Position numbers and translations under genes: made by a program
Shown: positions 21,435-33,957 of the stretch, piece by piece
How the letters are laid out: each line of letters starts with the position of its first letter
How positions within the stretch are numbered: the first letter of the stretch is position 1
Source: Ceratothoa steindachneri
Taxonomy: Eukaryota > Arthropoda > Malacostraca > Isopoda > Cymothoidae
Assembly (NCBI GenBank): GCA_963969495.1
Contig: OZ018318.1
Location: 99,083,357-99,147,356, forward strand
Reading direction: 5' to 3'
Length of the DNA stretch: 64,000 bases
Notes under the pieces: model-generated
The model's database searches: none
What the model saw: only the letters and a program-made list of their open reading frames with translations
Told to the model about the DNA's origin: nothing

Positions 21435-24136
21435 CTATGTTGGGTTTCGAGATCTAGTATTCTTATGACTTGAAGTATCCTCTCTGGTACATAGGCATAA
21501 ATTTTCCTCCATATAGCTTTTGCCGTTGTGTAAGGTCACGTTCATAGGTTCAATTTGTGCAAGATTATACACTATACTTGAGGAGATGCAGTCCCAGCGA
21601 GTGACATTAGAAATAAGTCGTAGTGCTTGGTTATGTATCACCTTTGACTTTCTTATTTGGGTCTTGCTTGTCAAGTTTATGTAAATGACAGGGTATAGCA
21701 AAATTCATCTTACCAAGGCCATGTATAATTTTATTTTGTTTCTTGGTGAAAGTCCCTTGAATCTGTAGAGGTATCGTAAGTTCTTCTTGGCCTACATGAC
21801 TTTCACGTTGAGATGTTCTCCGTACCCTTTTGCTGTGATTTTAAGTCCGAGGGCCCAACAGCGTGGCTTATATAGGTAGAATTCACCCCGTACTAGTATA
21901 TCAACAGTTTCTCTCTGCCCAATGGTAAGGACTTTAAACTTCTTTACATTTGTACGTATCTTGTTCAGTTTGTCAAAGTTGTTGATATTATTTATATCAA
22001 CGGCCGTTCTGTTTTCTCTATTGACAGGGTTAGGATAATTGCAAGTGATCACCAGCATTATGTCGTCTGCTAGCTGGACATAGTGGGTGTAAGCGTAAAT
22101 AGGGGGAGGTCGGTCACCTGTGTATATTGTGTATAACGTTGTGCTCAAACAGCCCCCTTGAGCTACGCCAGCTTTCATGGAAATGGGCTGCCCCTCGAAA
22201 TCGTTGATCATTATGATTGCCACTCTGTCTTTCAGCTAGTCACAGAGGAGTTTGGTAATATTTTCTTCCATTCCTAAATCATATATTTACTTTTTTCACG
22301 CCTGGAGTCCATACTTTATCGAATGCTCATGTAACGTCCCTGAGCACGACATCCACGTTTTTGTTTTAAGTCTTTGCGATAGCAATATACTCGATAAACA
22401 CTTAAGGGCGGTTTCCGGGCCCAAGTTTTTACGGAAGCCGTGTTGTTGTGCATTATACTGGTCTCTTGCGTCCAAATATTCCCTTAGTCTGTCATTGAGT
22501 AGTTTCGCTAACAGCTTCTCTATAAACTCTAGTAGGGATATCGGCATGTAGCTTCTAATTTCTGCTTTGGGCTTCCCTGGTTTTAGTAGGAAGATCATTC
22601 TTACCCTTTCTAATAGGTTTGAAAAGTACCCAACGTTTAGACAGGCATTAAAGAGGTTTAGTAGCACCACATTAATAGTCGCAGGGGCGTTTATCAGGTG
22701 TGTTTTGAAAAGGACTGAGATACCTAAAGCTTTCGGTTTAAAGCTTTTTAGGGCGACCTCGAACTCCTCGTGAGTAAAAGGCCTTCTTTCTTCCCCTGCC
22801 TGCCGAGTCCCATCCACGTACTCTAAGGGTGTTACTGCTGGTCCGCGATCCTCTAGACTTGTCACACCTTCTTCTTTGTAATCCGTATCGAAATCGTCAC
22901 TTTCTTCTTCAATGATGTTAAATTTTATTTCCCAATGTTCTCTGAATTGTTGTTCTATTATCTGGTCATCCGTAATCTTCCTCCCATTAATTGATATGGT
23001 AAAGCCAGTCGTGGTGGGGAGAGTTGCACTTAGTCTCTTCATCTGTCTCCAGAAATCATCGTGGTCGCCTTTCGTATCCATTCTATCTATAATATCCTCC
23101 CAGAGCATATTTGTTTTTTACCCTAATCAGGTGTCTTAGCTACGAACGAAGGTTCTGATGTTTCTGATATCTATGTGCCGTATTTCCGAATGCGTTTTTC
23201 TCCAATATTAGTGCTTCCAATATATTTTTTTTCCATATAATATTCTCGTCCCATCGTGGTTCCGGGAGAGTCTTGTACTGCACCCTGGGAATGGCCACTT
23301 GATCCGCCTCCTTTATCCTGGACATTATGTTCTCAAAAAGTCTATCTAGGTTTTCAAGTGTGGATCCGTCCATTTGTCCCATTCGATAGTCTTAGAAGAT
23401 TCATTTATAGATGTCCCAGTTGGCTTTGGGCAGGCACCTGCGAGCTGGAATTTTCGACTGAATAGGGGCCGTTAAGATGGTTGTGACCATGCTAATGTAG
23501 TCCGCTGTAGCGTAAGGGACTGGAACTGTTGAATGGTTTAGAACAAAGTTTGAATTAGTGAGGATAATATCTGGGGTTTTTGAAGATTTCCTCTTTAGGT
23601 AAGTTTCAAACTCTGGGCCAACTCTTTGTACTAGATCACGTTCAATGAGAAGGCTGAATGAGGCTCCAGGACCGTTGAATGCAGTGGTATATCCTGTTCC
23701 TCGGCAGCGGCCTTTAGGGTCGCCGATCAATATGTTGGCGTTGTTTCTCAGGAATAGGCGAAGTAAATTGGAGATAGGAAGATAGGGTGATCTCGGGGGC
23801 TTGGTGCCCCACTGCTATTACTAGATCGTCGATGGTCGTACTTATATTCACAGCGAGGTATGATTCCTCTAGTTCCTGGATATCTTTGTATTTGATCCCT
23901 TTTCGTACAGCATTTGCCACACCGCCGTACCTCTCCTTAGTATTGCTGGTCACTATAGTATTGTACTTATATATCTTGATAAGGTTATTAGTTACATTCA
24001 GGCCGTGTTCAGATATTAGGATTACGTCCGGGACAAAATCACGAATGATGTTGTAAATGTATTTCTTGCCTTCCAATCCATTCACATTAAGCGAAAAGAT
24101 CTTTAGTTTGTTAATATGTCCAATCTTGTCTGCCAT
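21435..24136 (-). pseudogene. LINE copy C ORF2: endonuclease plus reverse transcriptase, nearly full length
   Basis: Starts at 24136 with an ATG (MADKIGHINKLKIFSLNVNG). The endonuclease has DVILISEHGLNVTNNLIKIY and, after a frameshift near 23720, PDIILTNSNFVLNH and the SDH position changed to ADY (YATADYISMVT). The linker and RT start are in the long frame 23108-22296 (FTISINGRKITDDQIIEQQF, MIFLLKPGKPKAEIRSYMPI, QYNAQQHGFRKNLGPETA). RT continues at 22223-21792 with KAGVAQGGCLSTTLYTIYTG (motif B) and the catalytic box as QLADDIML (LADD for FADD). The C-terminal part ends at 21435. No RNase H is seen. This type belongs to the I/Jockey-like LINEs; the exact clade is uncertain. Only a few frameshifts separate large open frames, making it one of the younger copies. 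Confidence 0.8.
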
Positions 24137-24239
24137 ATTGTTCTTCTTGTGCGATTTTTCCTTTCATTTGTTATTCCCACGAGGGCGACTTTACTCTCCA
24201 AGATCAATTTTCTTAAACTTGTTGTGGAAAAGATTGAAG

Positions 24240-25300
24240 CACGAGTCGGGTAATATTTCGATTAGGCCGTTGTTTAGTGTTGTGGGCATATCTTCCTCAT
24301 GTACATCAGAATCGTATTCCCATTTGTACTTGCTCCGATCATCCCTTCAATTATTTCCTTTGCTTTTAATAGTCCCAGTAGTGGAGCCGATGGTGAGGCA
24401 TATATTCGCATATTGAGATAGGTGGATTTTTGTGTGAGTGTAGTCGGCTTGCTTTCTCTTGAGTTTCTGCTTTGCTGTCTCGCTTTTTGGAATGGATTTT
24501 CTTTCTGGGGCATTTGGTCTGTTTCTATTCTTTCTGGTGTCTCGGACGTACTGGGCTTGTTCAGACGGAGATCCGTAGAGCTAGATCTGTTCCTTAATGC
24601 CGGGGTTAGCTTGCTTCCTGTCTGAGTCTGGTATAGGTCTTCTGATGGGGGGATTGTCTGGAAACCACATAAGTTTCATCCCATTTTGTATTAACATTTT
24701 ATTCAGCTCGTTCGCGTAGCTCCCCGGTTTAACTACATTGATAAAGTAGGCATGAATTATGTACATGACTAAGAGAAGTTTCATTGATGGGTCCAATTGG
24801 TGTACTGTTTTTACCTTTTTTGAGATCTTGCCCCTTGTGCATAGCTCGTATTTACTTATCGGGGTTTTTATTCCTGGATGCTTCTCTTCTCTTCGTTAAC
24901 CGAGCACGACATTGAGAGCGTCCCATGAGGTTCATCACAGTTAAGGCATTTCTTATGTCTGCAGTTAGTGTACTCTTTACAGGTGTGTCCGGTGCCGGCC
25001 CATTCTGAGCACACCTTGCCTTGGAACTTTCATTCTTTTGATGCGTGTTATTCCAGAGCATAACATGGAATACAGAGACAAAAGTCTCCATCTCAATGCA
25101 TGCAGCCGATAATTTTGTGCAGAACAATAGGAGGCCAGGTTCTGACGTGTTAGTGGCCATCACGGTCGTTTTGAAAATGGCCTTAAATAGGTAAGTGTAC
25201 TCTACTCCATCTAGATTTTTGAGTTTGTATACTTCATCTATCTTAGCCCACATTTGTTTTTCCTCTATTTCTTTATTTATCTCATCTACACTATATGAGC
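24240..25300 (-). pseudogene. LINE copy C ORF1: zinc-knuckle gag-like protein
   Basis: Blocks on the minus strand: MWAKIDEVYKLKNLDGVEYT starts at 25253 and runs into a zinc-knuckle section in overlapping frames (about 25060-24900; Cys pairs around SKARCA, THTCKEYTNC, CLNCDEPHG). Next comes the conserved C-terminal domain at 24796-24581 (VKPGSYANELNKMLIQNGMK, LMWFPDNPP), then 24513-24274 (GMIGASTNGNTILMYMRKIC). Order and motifs match ORF1 of the other copies. ORF2 begins about 140 bp further on. Frameshifted; not translatable as one protein. Confidence 0.7.
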
Positions 25301-25309
25301 CAACCTAGG

Positions 25310-25960
25310 GGTCTAAATGTGGAAACATTATCGACCTTTGGGCGGAGACATGCGGTGGTACCTTCGATTATTATAGATTAATTTCTTCAAGTTTTGCAGG
25401 CAACTGCTCGCTGAGTAGCTTATCCACATCTTACTTTCTGTTGCATATCGCTAGTTAGCAATAAGACTGGTCTACCAATCGACACAATGTAACCCCAAGA
25501 GTAGAGAAAATTGCCTCAAACACTTTCTCCTTTGATGGCTTGAGACAACGCTCTTTAACCAAGAGCTGGATTCTCTTCTCTCCCCTGCGGTCGTCAATGA
25601 CGGCCGGATAGGAAAGCTGTCTTTCTTCGGAGTCGACAAGGCTCCTATCCTAAAATGTGTCCCTAATTCTCTTTTCTCGGTTCTCCTTCTCTGCCCTACC
25701 TAGGTTAAATGTCTAACGGAGCCCACCTACCAGTCCTGACCATCCGACCAAATATAGGGCCCCATTCTTCGCGCCCTCTATAGGGCTGCCTTCTTGGGGT
25801 TCGGAGATGTCAGAAACCAGTGGTCTCTACAGGCCTTAACTGGAAGAGAAATTATTCGAACGCGAGACGATTTACCTCGACTACTTTAAATCTTGAAAGA
25901 CGGAGCTTAAATGAGCAAGACTTCATGAATTCTCTCGAGAGGCGTAGAGTAGATCTATTA
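25310..25960 (-). other. Probable N-terminal ORF1 remnant and 5' UTR of LINE copy C
   Basis: The region 25650-25860 shares GC-rich words with the sequence ahead of ORF1 in the two other copies (GCGCCCTCTATAGGGCTGCC; AGATGTCAGAAACCAG). No open reading frame of note. Confidence 0.4.
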
Positions 25961-27350
25961 AAGTGAAGCACGGTCATCGGCTTTTGATTGGTCAATTTTA
26001 TAGTTTGTCGCGGTATTGTAAGGGCCGAGTGGATAGTATATACGTACGTAGGTTTGTTACGTACTTGAATAACTCCTTGATTACATTTTCTCTAAGAGTG
26101 CTATATTATTATTATTACGTTATTTTAATCTTTGATATTTCTAGTGCCACGAGCAGCGTTACGAGGATTGAATTAAATACTTCTAAAAAAAATGTCTTTA
26201 ATTACAACATAAAAAAGTGAAATCTAAAAAAAAAAACTATACAGCTATGAATTAAACTAGTTTATGTGAGACTTAATAATTTAAATCAAATGAATATAAA
26301 GTAATGGTTGACCCAAAGATTTTACCATTGGACGCTAATTAATACTCAAAAATAATGGGATTTCTTTACCTTTAAAAAAAAACACACGTAACTCCTGCTG
26401 GAGACTGACCTTGGCCTTGAATTTTTATGTAGACGAAAGAATTTTCTTGCAGTCTGACGCGTGGAGGTGTTCACAAACATCACAGCTGTTTGCCTGGCGC
26501 GGAGACAGGCTTGAAGCAACAGGTGATTTCGGTGGGGACGACGGATGGCGTTAAGCACGTTGTCTTAGTCAGATGATTTAAACAACGGGACCATGAAGGT
26601 ATGCTTTTTTCAATCTTAGGGTTAATCTTGCAATGGTTCACACTGACGAGCGATGAGCAAACAAGTGAATCCTTTGATGAATGGGTGGTTGTTTGGGGGA
26701 TTTCACTTTTGGGTATTCCTTAATGGCGAAGACTATCTCTGGTTTTTGTTGCAAACAGGGATAGGGGGCTTCTCTGACGATAGATATACAAAAGTATTTC
26801 TCAATACAAACAAAGCTAATTTTTGGTGTGACCATCATGAACTGACTCAGCGTGAGCTTCTTCTCTGTTCCTTCCTTCGTTGTGTCGATCACCAACTCGA
26901 TCTTCCTCGTTCTTCTACAGATATCCACCAATATACTTCACTACCCCACTCGGGGTAGGCAAAGGAGGGGGGGGGGATATGAGGTCCTAGGAATTAAACC
27001 TCTCTCCTCTAACGGCTCTTCTCCGATCGTCTCTCACTTAGGCCTAAAGGCATCTTCTGGGTTTGGGTCACTTCTCCTCTAATTACGTCTATGACGTGAA
27101 ATTAGATCCTGACTCTTTGGGGAAATAGTGCCAGTTTAACCAATTTTATGCTCGCCGGCCCAGAAATATGGTGATTTGTACATCTCTTGGTTGTGGGAAG
27201 CCTTTCTGGTGGTCCGCGAGGTGGCGAGGGGAGAGAAGGGAGGTATTAAATAATCGGGTTATGCTGCCATGTGCCAGGACGTTGTGGTGACCGAACAAGG
27301 CCTCTGTTTTTAGGGTGGGATATCGATTTCCCTACATAGTTCTTAAGTTT

Positions 27351-27353
<3 letters not shown>
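25961..27353. other. No gene seen
   Basis: Scanned on both strands without a recognisable domain. 26690-26765 weakly resembles 4787-4860. The open frames at 26653-26958 and 26638-26931 overlap on opposite strands and have no motif I can support. Confidence 0.4.

Positions 27354-27400
<47 letters not shown>
27354..27400. repeat. (AT)n microsatellite
   Basis: 47 bp of TA/AT dinucleotides directly abutting the start of LTR-like copy B (TGTCGTGGTACA at 27401). Confidence 0.95.
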
Positions 27401-27403
<3 letters not shown>

Positions 27404-28305
27404 CGTGGTACAATCACTCTATAACATACACTACTCCTATATTATGTGGGGGGGTGACTTAATCAGCTACTGCAACGCAAACCGTTGAAGGACTGTTCGC
27501 AGGGATTAACGACCGACTAGGAGGTGACACTTTAGGTGTTGGGTTTCAAATCCTTAATAAATGAATGCATAAATGGTTGGCGATATTTACTTGAATAGGC
27601 TGAGAGTATCGTTCAAGGTTAGTTAAAGATGAAACAATAAATATATAATTTTTTTTACAAAGATTAGAATAAGAATAATAATAGACAAAAGGGAATTATT
27701 TAAATTGAGATAGTCTTTTGATAATTATTATAGGGAGGGATTCTCAAATGGAATTAATTGACTAATGTAACTAAGCTCAGATCAAAAGTGGGAACTTGAC
27801 AATACTAATAATGGAGGAGGTTTCAGTCTTACGGGTCCTTCTTGCGATGAGCGAGTAGGGAACGATCCGATGAGACAGATGGGTCACGATCCGAATAAGG
27901 CAGGTGGGGCACCATCCGAACCAACTTTCCGATGAATATAGCCAAATTTAAAGATGACGTTCGACGGGGAATGTGGGAATTCTCGTAATTCCACTGAAAG
28001 AGGAATCTTTTCTTCTTCAAAGGTAATCAATATAGATTTTTTCGGATGGATTAAATGAAGGGAGACTGTTGCGCAAATTCAAAGGTTTGCCGTCCACAGA
28101 AGCTACCAATTGACTTAGCTAGAATCACGGCTGAAGAAGGCTGCTGTCTGACCCAGGCTCACGGGACGAGACAATAATGACGGGCTTGAAGTGCGGGCTG
28201 GACTCGTCGAACTACAGAATAACCCGAGTATTTGTCTGTCCGATTCTGAAGGGGAAAGGGGAGTTGGGAGAAAGAAGTCACAAGCTTCAGACATCTTCAT
28301 CCGGA
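27401..28305 (+). mobile_element. LTR-like repeat, copy B
   Basis: Starts TGTCGTGGTACA and matches the minus strand of 15269-14307 almost throughout. Examples are CACTACTCCTATATTATGT, GACTGTTCGCAGGGATTAACGA-like blocks, GATTTACTTGAATAGGC and GATGACGTTCGACGGGGAA. After about 28305 the two copies diverge. A TATA-like word (GATATATACATC) sits near 28600. It contains about three units of the internal tandem repeat. It lies just ahead of the 5' UTR of the plus-strand LINE. No internal coding region was seen, so solo LTR or another non-coding repeat are both possible. Confidence 0.5.
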
Positions 28306-28689
28306 GGCGAAGTTGATTCATCGTTTAGCAGCAAGAGTCAACACAGAGCGGTTCTTTCACACCTCGTCATTGGAGAGGGAGGGGCGGGGGCAGGAGGCTT
28401 GGGACGAGTTCGCAGGATTGCGAAATTTTTCCACAACGCACTCAGGAGTTTAAACCTCGAGAATGTTTGAACAGGAAATGACATCGTCCATGGCGTGATA
28501 CCATAGCACGTGGTCTCCAATAAATTGGGGTCAGGGATCGTAAATCAGTCCCACTGCTTTTTCCAGAAGACTTTACTGGCACTTGGAAACTCCAAACTTT
28601 GATATATACATCCACCTACGAGATTTTTCACTGAGATTTATAGTCGAAGAGGATACACAGTATTCGAAGAACGCCGTTTTTTGGTTCCA

Positions 28690-29055
28690 GCTTAGACCGA
28701 CTGGGTTTTTCACTGTCACCCGCGCGCGCGTGCGTTTGTAAGGAGATTCAGAGGCTCTGAAAAGTTCTCCGCGTTTATACTTGTTCCCACCTCATCAGCA
28801 AATCTCTGGTGTAGATAACCTTTGTGCCACTTAAGGTCTATAGAAGCCCCCTGCCTCTAACGTGCACGAATCCCGGAAGGAAGCCCCGCAAATGGCGCGA
28901 AGAAAGGGGTCCAGCTCTGGGGGCAGAGTGGTGAGGTCAGGTAGGAGGACCTAGTAAAACCATTTAGGTAGGGCATTCAAGGGCGAACCAGAGTATATAC
29001 AGGTACATGCTTTAGCAATAAAGGCATGCTAGGTTCGAAATAGGAATCTTGGCAG
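28690..29055 (+). other. Probable 5' UTR of LINE copy D
   Basis: GC-rich, with CCCGCGCGCGCGTGCG near 28720 and a segment (28860-29000) sharing words with the sequence upstream of ORF1 in the two minus-strand copies. ORF1 coding begins at about 29066. Confidence 0.45.
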
Positions 29056-30400
29056 TTGGGGCCGTCATGGATGCAACCAACGGCGAGAAACTTGTCCTGC
29101 TCCGGGTCAAGGAGTCATACCAGAAGCCAACGCTTGAAAAAGTCTTTGAAGCTGTTTATTCCATGCTGGGAATTGCGCTGTACTGACTTAAATATCAGTC
29201 ATAGTGCTACATGGCCTTCTGCGACACAAACAAAGATCTGGGCAACCTACCTAGCGAGAAATCAAGAGAAAAACTGGAAGAAATCGGCCTCATACCCAAA
29301 GTTCCTCCGAACGTTTCTGCAAAAAGATCGATTATCTGTCGGCGCATTGACACCTACGTTGGTACTCACTCTACAGAAGAAATAAAAAAGTAAAGTGTGG
29401 ATAAACAGGAATGTCCGCGGAGGCAGCTGACTACGGGCTGGTTACATTTAACTCAAAACTCTCCGCCAGTTGTATCAAACAAGAGGTATTCACCCCGCTG
29501 CCCATTTGTTTCTCATGGTATGCTATCGAGAAACATCCCACCAAAGAGTGAAAATCGAAGAGAAGGTATGTTCCGAGGCGCTAGATCGGATCACACGTGG
29601 AGGGATTACACAAATCCGCATAAGAAGTGTCTGAACTGTAGTAACTTCCACCGCACTTTATTAATGACCTGTCTAATCAAAATGGCATTGATATCGGACA
29701 AAAAGAAGACTATTATTGACGAAAGAAATAGAAAGGCTACTACCACTTACGTATAGGCGGCGAAGAGAACCAAGCAAAAGAAGACCATGCTCCAAATTGA
29801 TCAAAACATGAGACCCGATCTTAGAATGTGCATTTTGCATGCCCATTTCACAATATTATGAAACCGGGAAGTTATGCAACAGAACATAAAAAGATGTTGG
29901 TCAACAACGGTCTCAAACCGATGAGGTTTACTGACAACCCAGCGTCAGGTGACCTAGTCTATGCTCTAAAAAAAAAGCATGACGCAAGCGATGCCGAGGT
30001 CTCGCTCGGCTTCTCATGACCCCTGGCTACGCAAGCAAGATCACATCGAAGATAAGGAATCTCATATGGGGACAAGCCACCTGTTAGGAGACATCGTGTC
30101 GCCGAAGGAAATTGAAATTAAGGTAGAGGCAACGGAAACTGCCACACTCACTAAGCTATATCAAAATACTCTGGATTTATACATAAGGCTTTATAGCTAT
30201 CCATCAGCACCTATACCGAAAAAATTTAAAGTTAGAGATTTAATAGAGTGAGTAATAAAGGGTAAATACAAGTGGTACTTCGACTTTTACATTGCAGAAG
30301 ATCTACTCCAAGCGTTTATACGAGACCTGATCCAATTCTGTCCACAATCATATTTCAATCTCAACATTATAGAAAGAGAGGGTCAGGAAGAGTAAGATCG
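29056..30400 (+). pseudogene. LINE copy D ORF1: zinc-knuckle gag-like protein
   Basis: The protein start MDATNGEKLVLLRVKESYQ is at about 29067. Next are KSREKLEEIGLIPKVPPNVS at about 29248-29310 and EKHPTKE in the knuckle region near 29530. ANELN/ATEHKKMLVNNGLKPM at about 29870-29920 is the family's C-terminal domain. Lastly, FYIAEDLLQAFIRDLI and FCPQSYFNLN lie at about 30285-30365. These correspond block for block to ORF1 of copies B and C. Numerous frameshifts and stops interrupt it. It would supply the RNA-binding part of the retrotransposition complex. Confidence 0.65.
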
Positions 30401-30449
30401 TCGGTCAGAGAAAGAGAAGTTAAAGTTAAACAAGCTCATAAAATTGAAC

Positions 30450-33130
30450 ATGGCTACTTGCAATAGATATATCAGAAATTTAAAGATCTTTTCACCTAAC
30501 GTAAACGGTTGGAACAACAGACGTATGATATACAACGAAATTATAATATCAGTTGATCCTGATATTGTGCTCATTTCCGAGCATGGTTTAAATGATGTCA
30601 ACGAATATATAAAAATATACAACTACGTGGTGCTGATAGCTAATCACTCGAAAGAGAGATACGATGGGGTGGCTATTGCCACCAGAAAAGGGATAAAGTT
30701 TAAGGAAATACGGGATTTTAAAGAATCTTATCTTGCAGTTAAGATAAGCATGACGTACGATGACGAGGTAGTTGCGGTCGGATACCAACTTCCCAGGCGT
30801 CTATACCTGCCAATCTCCAACTTTCTACAACTCTTCAGGAGGGATGCCTTAACCAACTTTATCGGTGATTTAAATGCCCGCTGTAGAGAGGCCAAATACA
30901 CCACAACATTCAATCGATCCGGCAATGCGCTAAGCCTACTAATCGACAGAGGTATAGTGCAGAGAGAAGGCTCTGACTGTGCCACCTCCCTCACGGAAAG
31001 GTCGTCAACTACACCAGATATAATATTAACCAATCGGAAATTCTCCCTGGATCAAGTAACTCTTCCAGGCCTTTTCACTCCAACGGACCACATTAGTATC
31101 GTCCCGCACATCTCTACCTCCTCGATTCAAATCCAAATTCCCAGGAGCAGGTGCTTGGGGAAAGCCAACTGGATAATATACAGTGAACATCTGCAGAATG
31201 TGCAAATAGTCCAAATAGAATGTACCTTGCTGGAAGAGATCGACGAAAGACTCGACCACGAAACTTCAAAGATCATGGAAGCTGAACATCTAGCTGTCCC
31301 ATGGACGGAACACAAAACACTACCAGCCACAAGGTGGGACTTTAATATCCAAGATAAAATGGATCAGCCGGAGGCACTAGTCTATTTTATAAATATATAT
31401 GGGATTACGGTGCGTCGATACCAATAAATTCTAGGGTTTGGCAGATCAAGCAGACCATAATGGAAAAAATCAAGAGAGAAATGTTATGACTCGATAGCCA
31501 ATATTGATGCTGAGGGGGACCTGGGGAAATTCTGGGACCAACTAAAGAGATTGCAGGGCACTCCCCCTAAAATTAAAATAAACATCAAATTCCATGGCGT
31601 TAAAATCACGGAAGATCAAGGTATTGAGCGTGAATTCAGAGGATATTAGCGAAACCGGTTACGTTTAAGTGACAAGGAGAAGGAATTCTTTGATAAAAGG
31701 TAAGAAGAGCAAATTCTATTAAGACTTCGAGAGCTGGGAGTTGACCTCGCACCACATCACACCGGCAACGAACACGTCGTGAGAGAAAAAGGAAGGCCAT
31801 TCTCCCATGAAGAATATGAAGCATCTTTGAAGAGCTTCAAGCAAAGGGTGACAGGGATATCTATCATCACAAAAATGCACTTGTTAAACGCTCCCCAAAA
31901 TGTCAACGAAGCTCTACTAAAGATATTTAATGCCTGCCACATGTCGTTATTTTTTCGTACCAATTTGAAAGGACCAAGATGACATTCATACTAAAACCAG
32001 GCAAGCCAAAGAAGGATATTAGTAGCTATAGACATATATCATGCTGGAATTCATGGGCAAGCTACTGAAAAACTCCTCAACAACAGACTGAAGACCTACT
32101 TTGATACTAACAACCTAGAAAATAACCAGCAACACGGCTTCCGGAAAATACTTGGCACCGAGACAGCTTTTGCATTGATAACCGAAGAGATTTCAAATTG
32201 CAAGGCCAGAAATGGCAATGTAGAAGTCGTTCTGCGAGATATGGCCTTGGCCTTTGACAAGATGTGGTTATCAGCACCGTAAAAGAAAGTCAACGACCTT
32301 GGTATGGAGGAGAACTTGGCAAAAATACACTGCAACTACCTAGAAGATCGACAGGCAGTCGTAAGAGTAAATGGCAACGAAGGTGAGCCATTTAACCTGG
32401 AGGAGGGATGCCACTCAGGGATGTTTCAGCCCTACGTTATATGTGCTGTACACCGGTGACCTGCCTTACCCCGACCAAGATCAGCTAAGTTCGACCAGCT
32501 GGCAGATGACATCACCTGCGTATACAAAAACCCTATCGACGTTGCCAACAGGACAGGCAGACAAATTGAAAACATTAATGACTATGAAAAAATGAACAAA
32601 ATCAAAACTAACGTTCACAAGTTTAAGATGATACCTATGCGACGTCGGAAGACAGCGGACGTACTGGTGCGTGATGAATATTACGATCACTCCAGGGAAG
32701 GCAGGGTACTTTGCCTGAAATTAACTTCAGACGGGTACACCGCGCACTACAACGAGAAGCTCGCCATTGCCATGAGAACACTATGTGATCTGCATCGCTT
32801 CAAACTACTCTCCCCACACAACGAAAGGAAGCTCTACATGCCACTAGTAAGGCCGATACTCCTGTATCCCGCCATTCTCTCCATACCCTGAGTGAAACAG
32901 CTATTAAGAAAGCGCAGGTGATGCAAAATAGAGAGAGAATAAGATTAATTGCAAACGTCACCCTTTGGGACCGTATACCATCCGAGATATTACACGAAGT
33001 AACAAACATAGAACGTATTAACGTAACCCTACATAGAAGAGCAAAAATACATGGCAGAAAATCAACCAGAACATACCTGAAGATGTGCTACACTGAATTA
33101 GACTACCGAAAGAGGACCTACCGGATTTAA
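30450..33130 (+). pseudogene. LINE copy D ORF2: endonuclease plus reverse transcriptase
   Basis: A long open segment (30450-31427) encodes nearly the whole endonuclease: MATCNRYIRNLKIFSPNVNG, DPDIVLISEHGLNDVNEYIK, SKERYDGVAIATRKGIKF, FIGDLNARCREAKY (GDLN), TPDIILTNRKFSLD and the catalytic TDH (FTPTDHISIV). The family form elsewhere is SDH. After a frameshift the RT region runs from about 31500 to 32900. It shows EDQGIEREFRG, FTHEEYEASLKSFKQ-like blocks at 31799-31840, QQHGFRKILGTETAF near 32128-32170, QLADDITCVY near 32501-32530 and the C-terminal LLSPHNERKLYMPLVRPILL at 32808-32870. The tail to 33130 matches copy C's C-terminus. RT is broken by several frameshifts. Confidence 0.8.
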
Positions 33131-33450
33131 GATCTAACCATGCATTTAAAAGCAGTCAGCTGCAAACCCTATAGGAAATTCAACCTATTTATAGATGAAA
33201 GTAACAGATGAATAAACAGGCATATATAAACCAATACCTAAAACAAATTAAGAATAAAAAGATCCAAACTGGACGATTAAACCAAATATTATCAAAAGGT
33301 CCTAAGTGGACAACTAAATAAAATAATAAAAAAGACCCGAAGTGGACAAACTCTTTAGTAAAAAAAAGATCCGTAGTCGATAAATTTGTGTTAAAAAATA
33401 AATAATAAATAAATAAATAAAAAATCCAATATAAATATAAAATCTATATT
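33131..33450 (+). other. 3' UTR of LINE copy D with tandem motif and TAAA tail
   Basis: Four units of a motif close to AAGAYCCGAAGTGGACAAA occur at about 33259, 33296, 33331 and 33366, spaced 35-37 bp. An AATAAATAAATAAATAAA tail lies at about 33396-33424. The same motif appears twice in the 3' UTR of copy C. Confidence 0.65.
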
Positions 33451-33721
33451 ACGCATAACAACTAAAATTAATGTGAGAAAGGAAAGGCAATAAAGGACGA
33501 AAGTGCAGTAACAAGTCTCTCATCATATATACAAGAGGTCTTGTTATAGATGACAAAGGCTTGGATGCTAACTCATCAACATGAGTAACGGAGTGAATTA
33601 AAATCTTAAAACAAAAGAACAATAACTGAGGTAGCCAGACAACCTGGCACATGTATGTTCCCTCGAAGATAAAAATTCTTCTACCTATTCCTACTCATCT
33701 GTCCTCACACTTTCTATTTTA
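33451..33721. other. No gene seen
   Basis: Short spacer between the end of LINE copy D and the next LINE fragment. Confidence 0.5.
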
Positions 33722-33957
33722 TACCGCCGTTGATAGTTAAATCATTCCATTTGATAGAATGTAAGTTCAGAGAATACTGGCGAAACCAATTTAGAATAGA
33801 GGATGAGGAAAATGAGAACTTCGATGCAGGATGTGAAGAAGAAGTACTCTTAAGGATCGGAGAGCTAGGTGTTGAGCTTACGCCGCACCATATTGTAGAT
33901 GGGACACGTCTCGCACATGAGGAAGGGAGACCCTTTACTCATAAGGAATATAGGGTG
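33722..33957 (+). pseudogene. LINE ORF2 linker fragment, cut by mariner insertion
   Basis: Encodes CKFREYWRNQFRIEDEENEN and later TRLAHEEGRPFTHKEY. This is the endonuclease-RT linker seen in LINE copy B at 17410-17100 (NFREYWRRQFRIDEEENENF; EEGRPFTHKEYEAALKSF). The match stops at 33957, where the sequence GGGTGCCTCCCCCAAAACGA begins. That is the likely left end of the adjacent mariner-like element. Confidence 0.7.
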
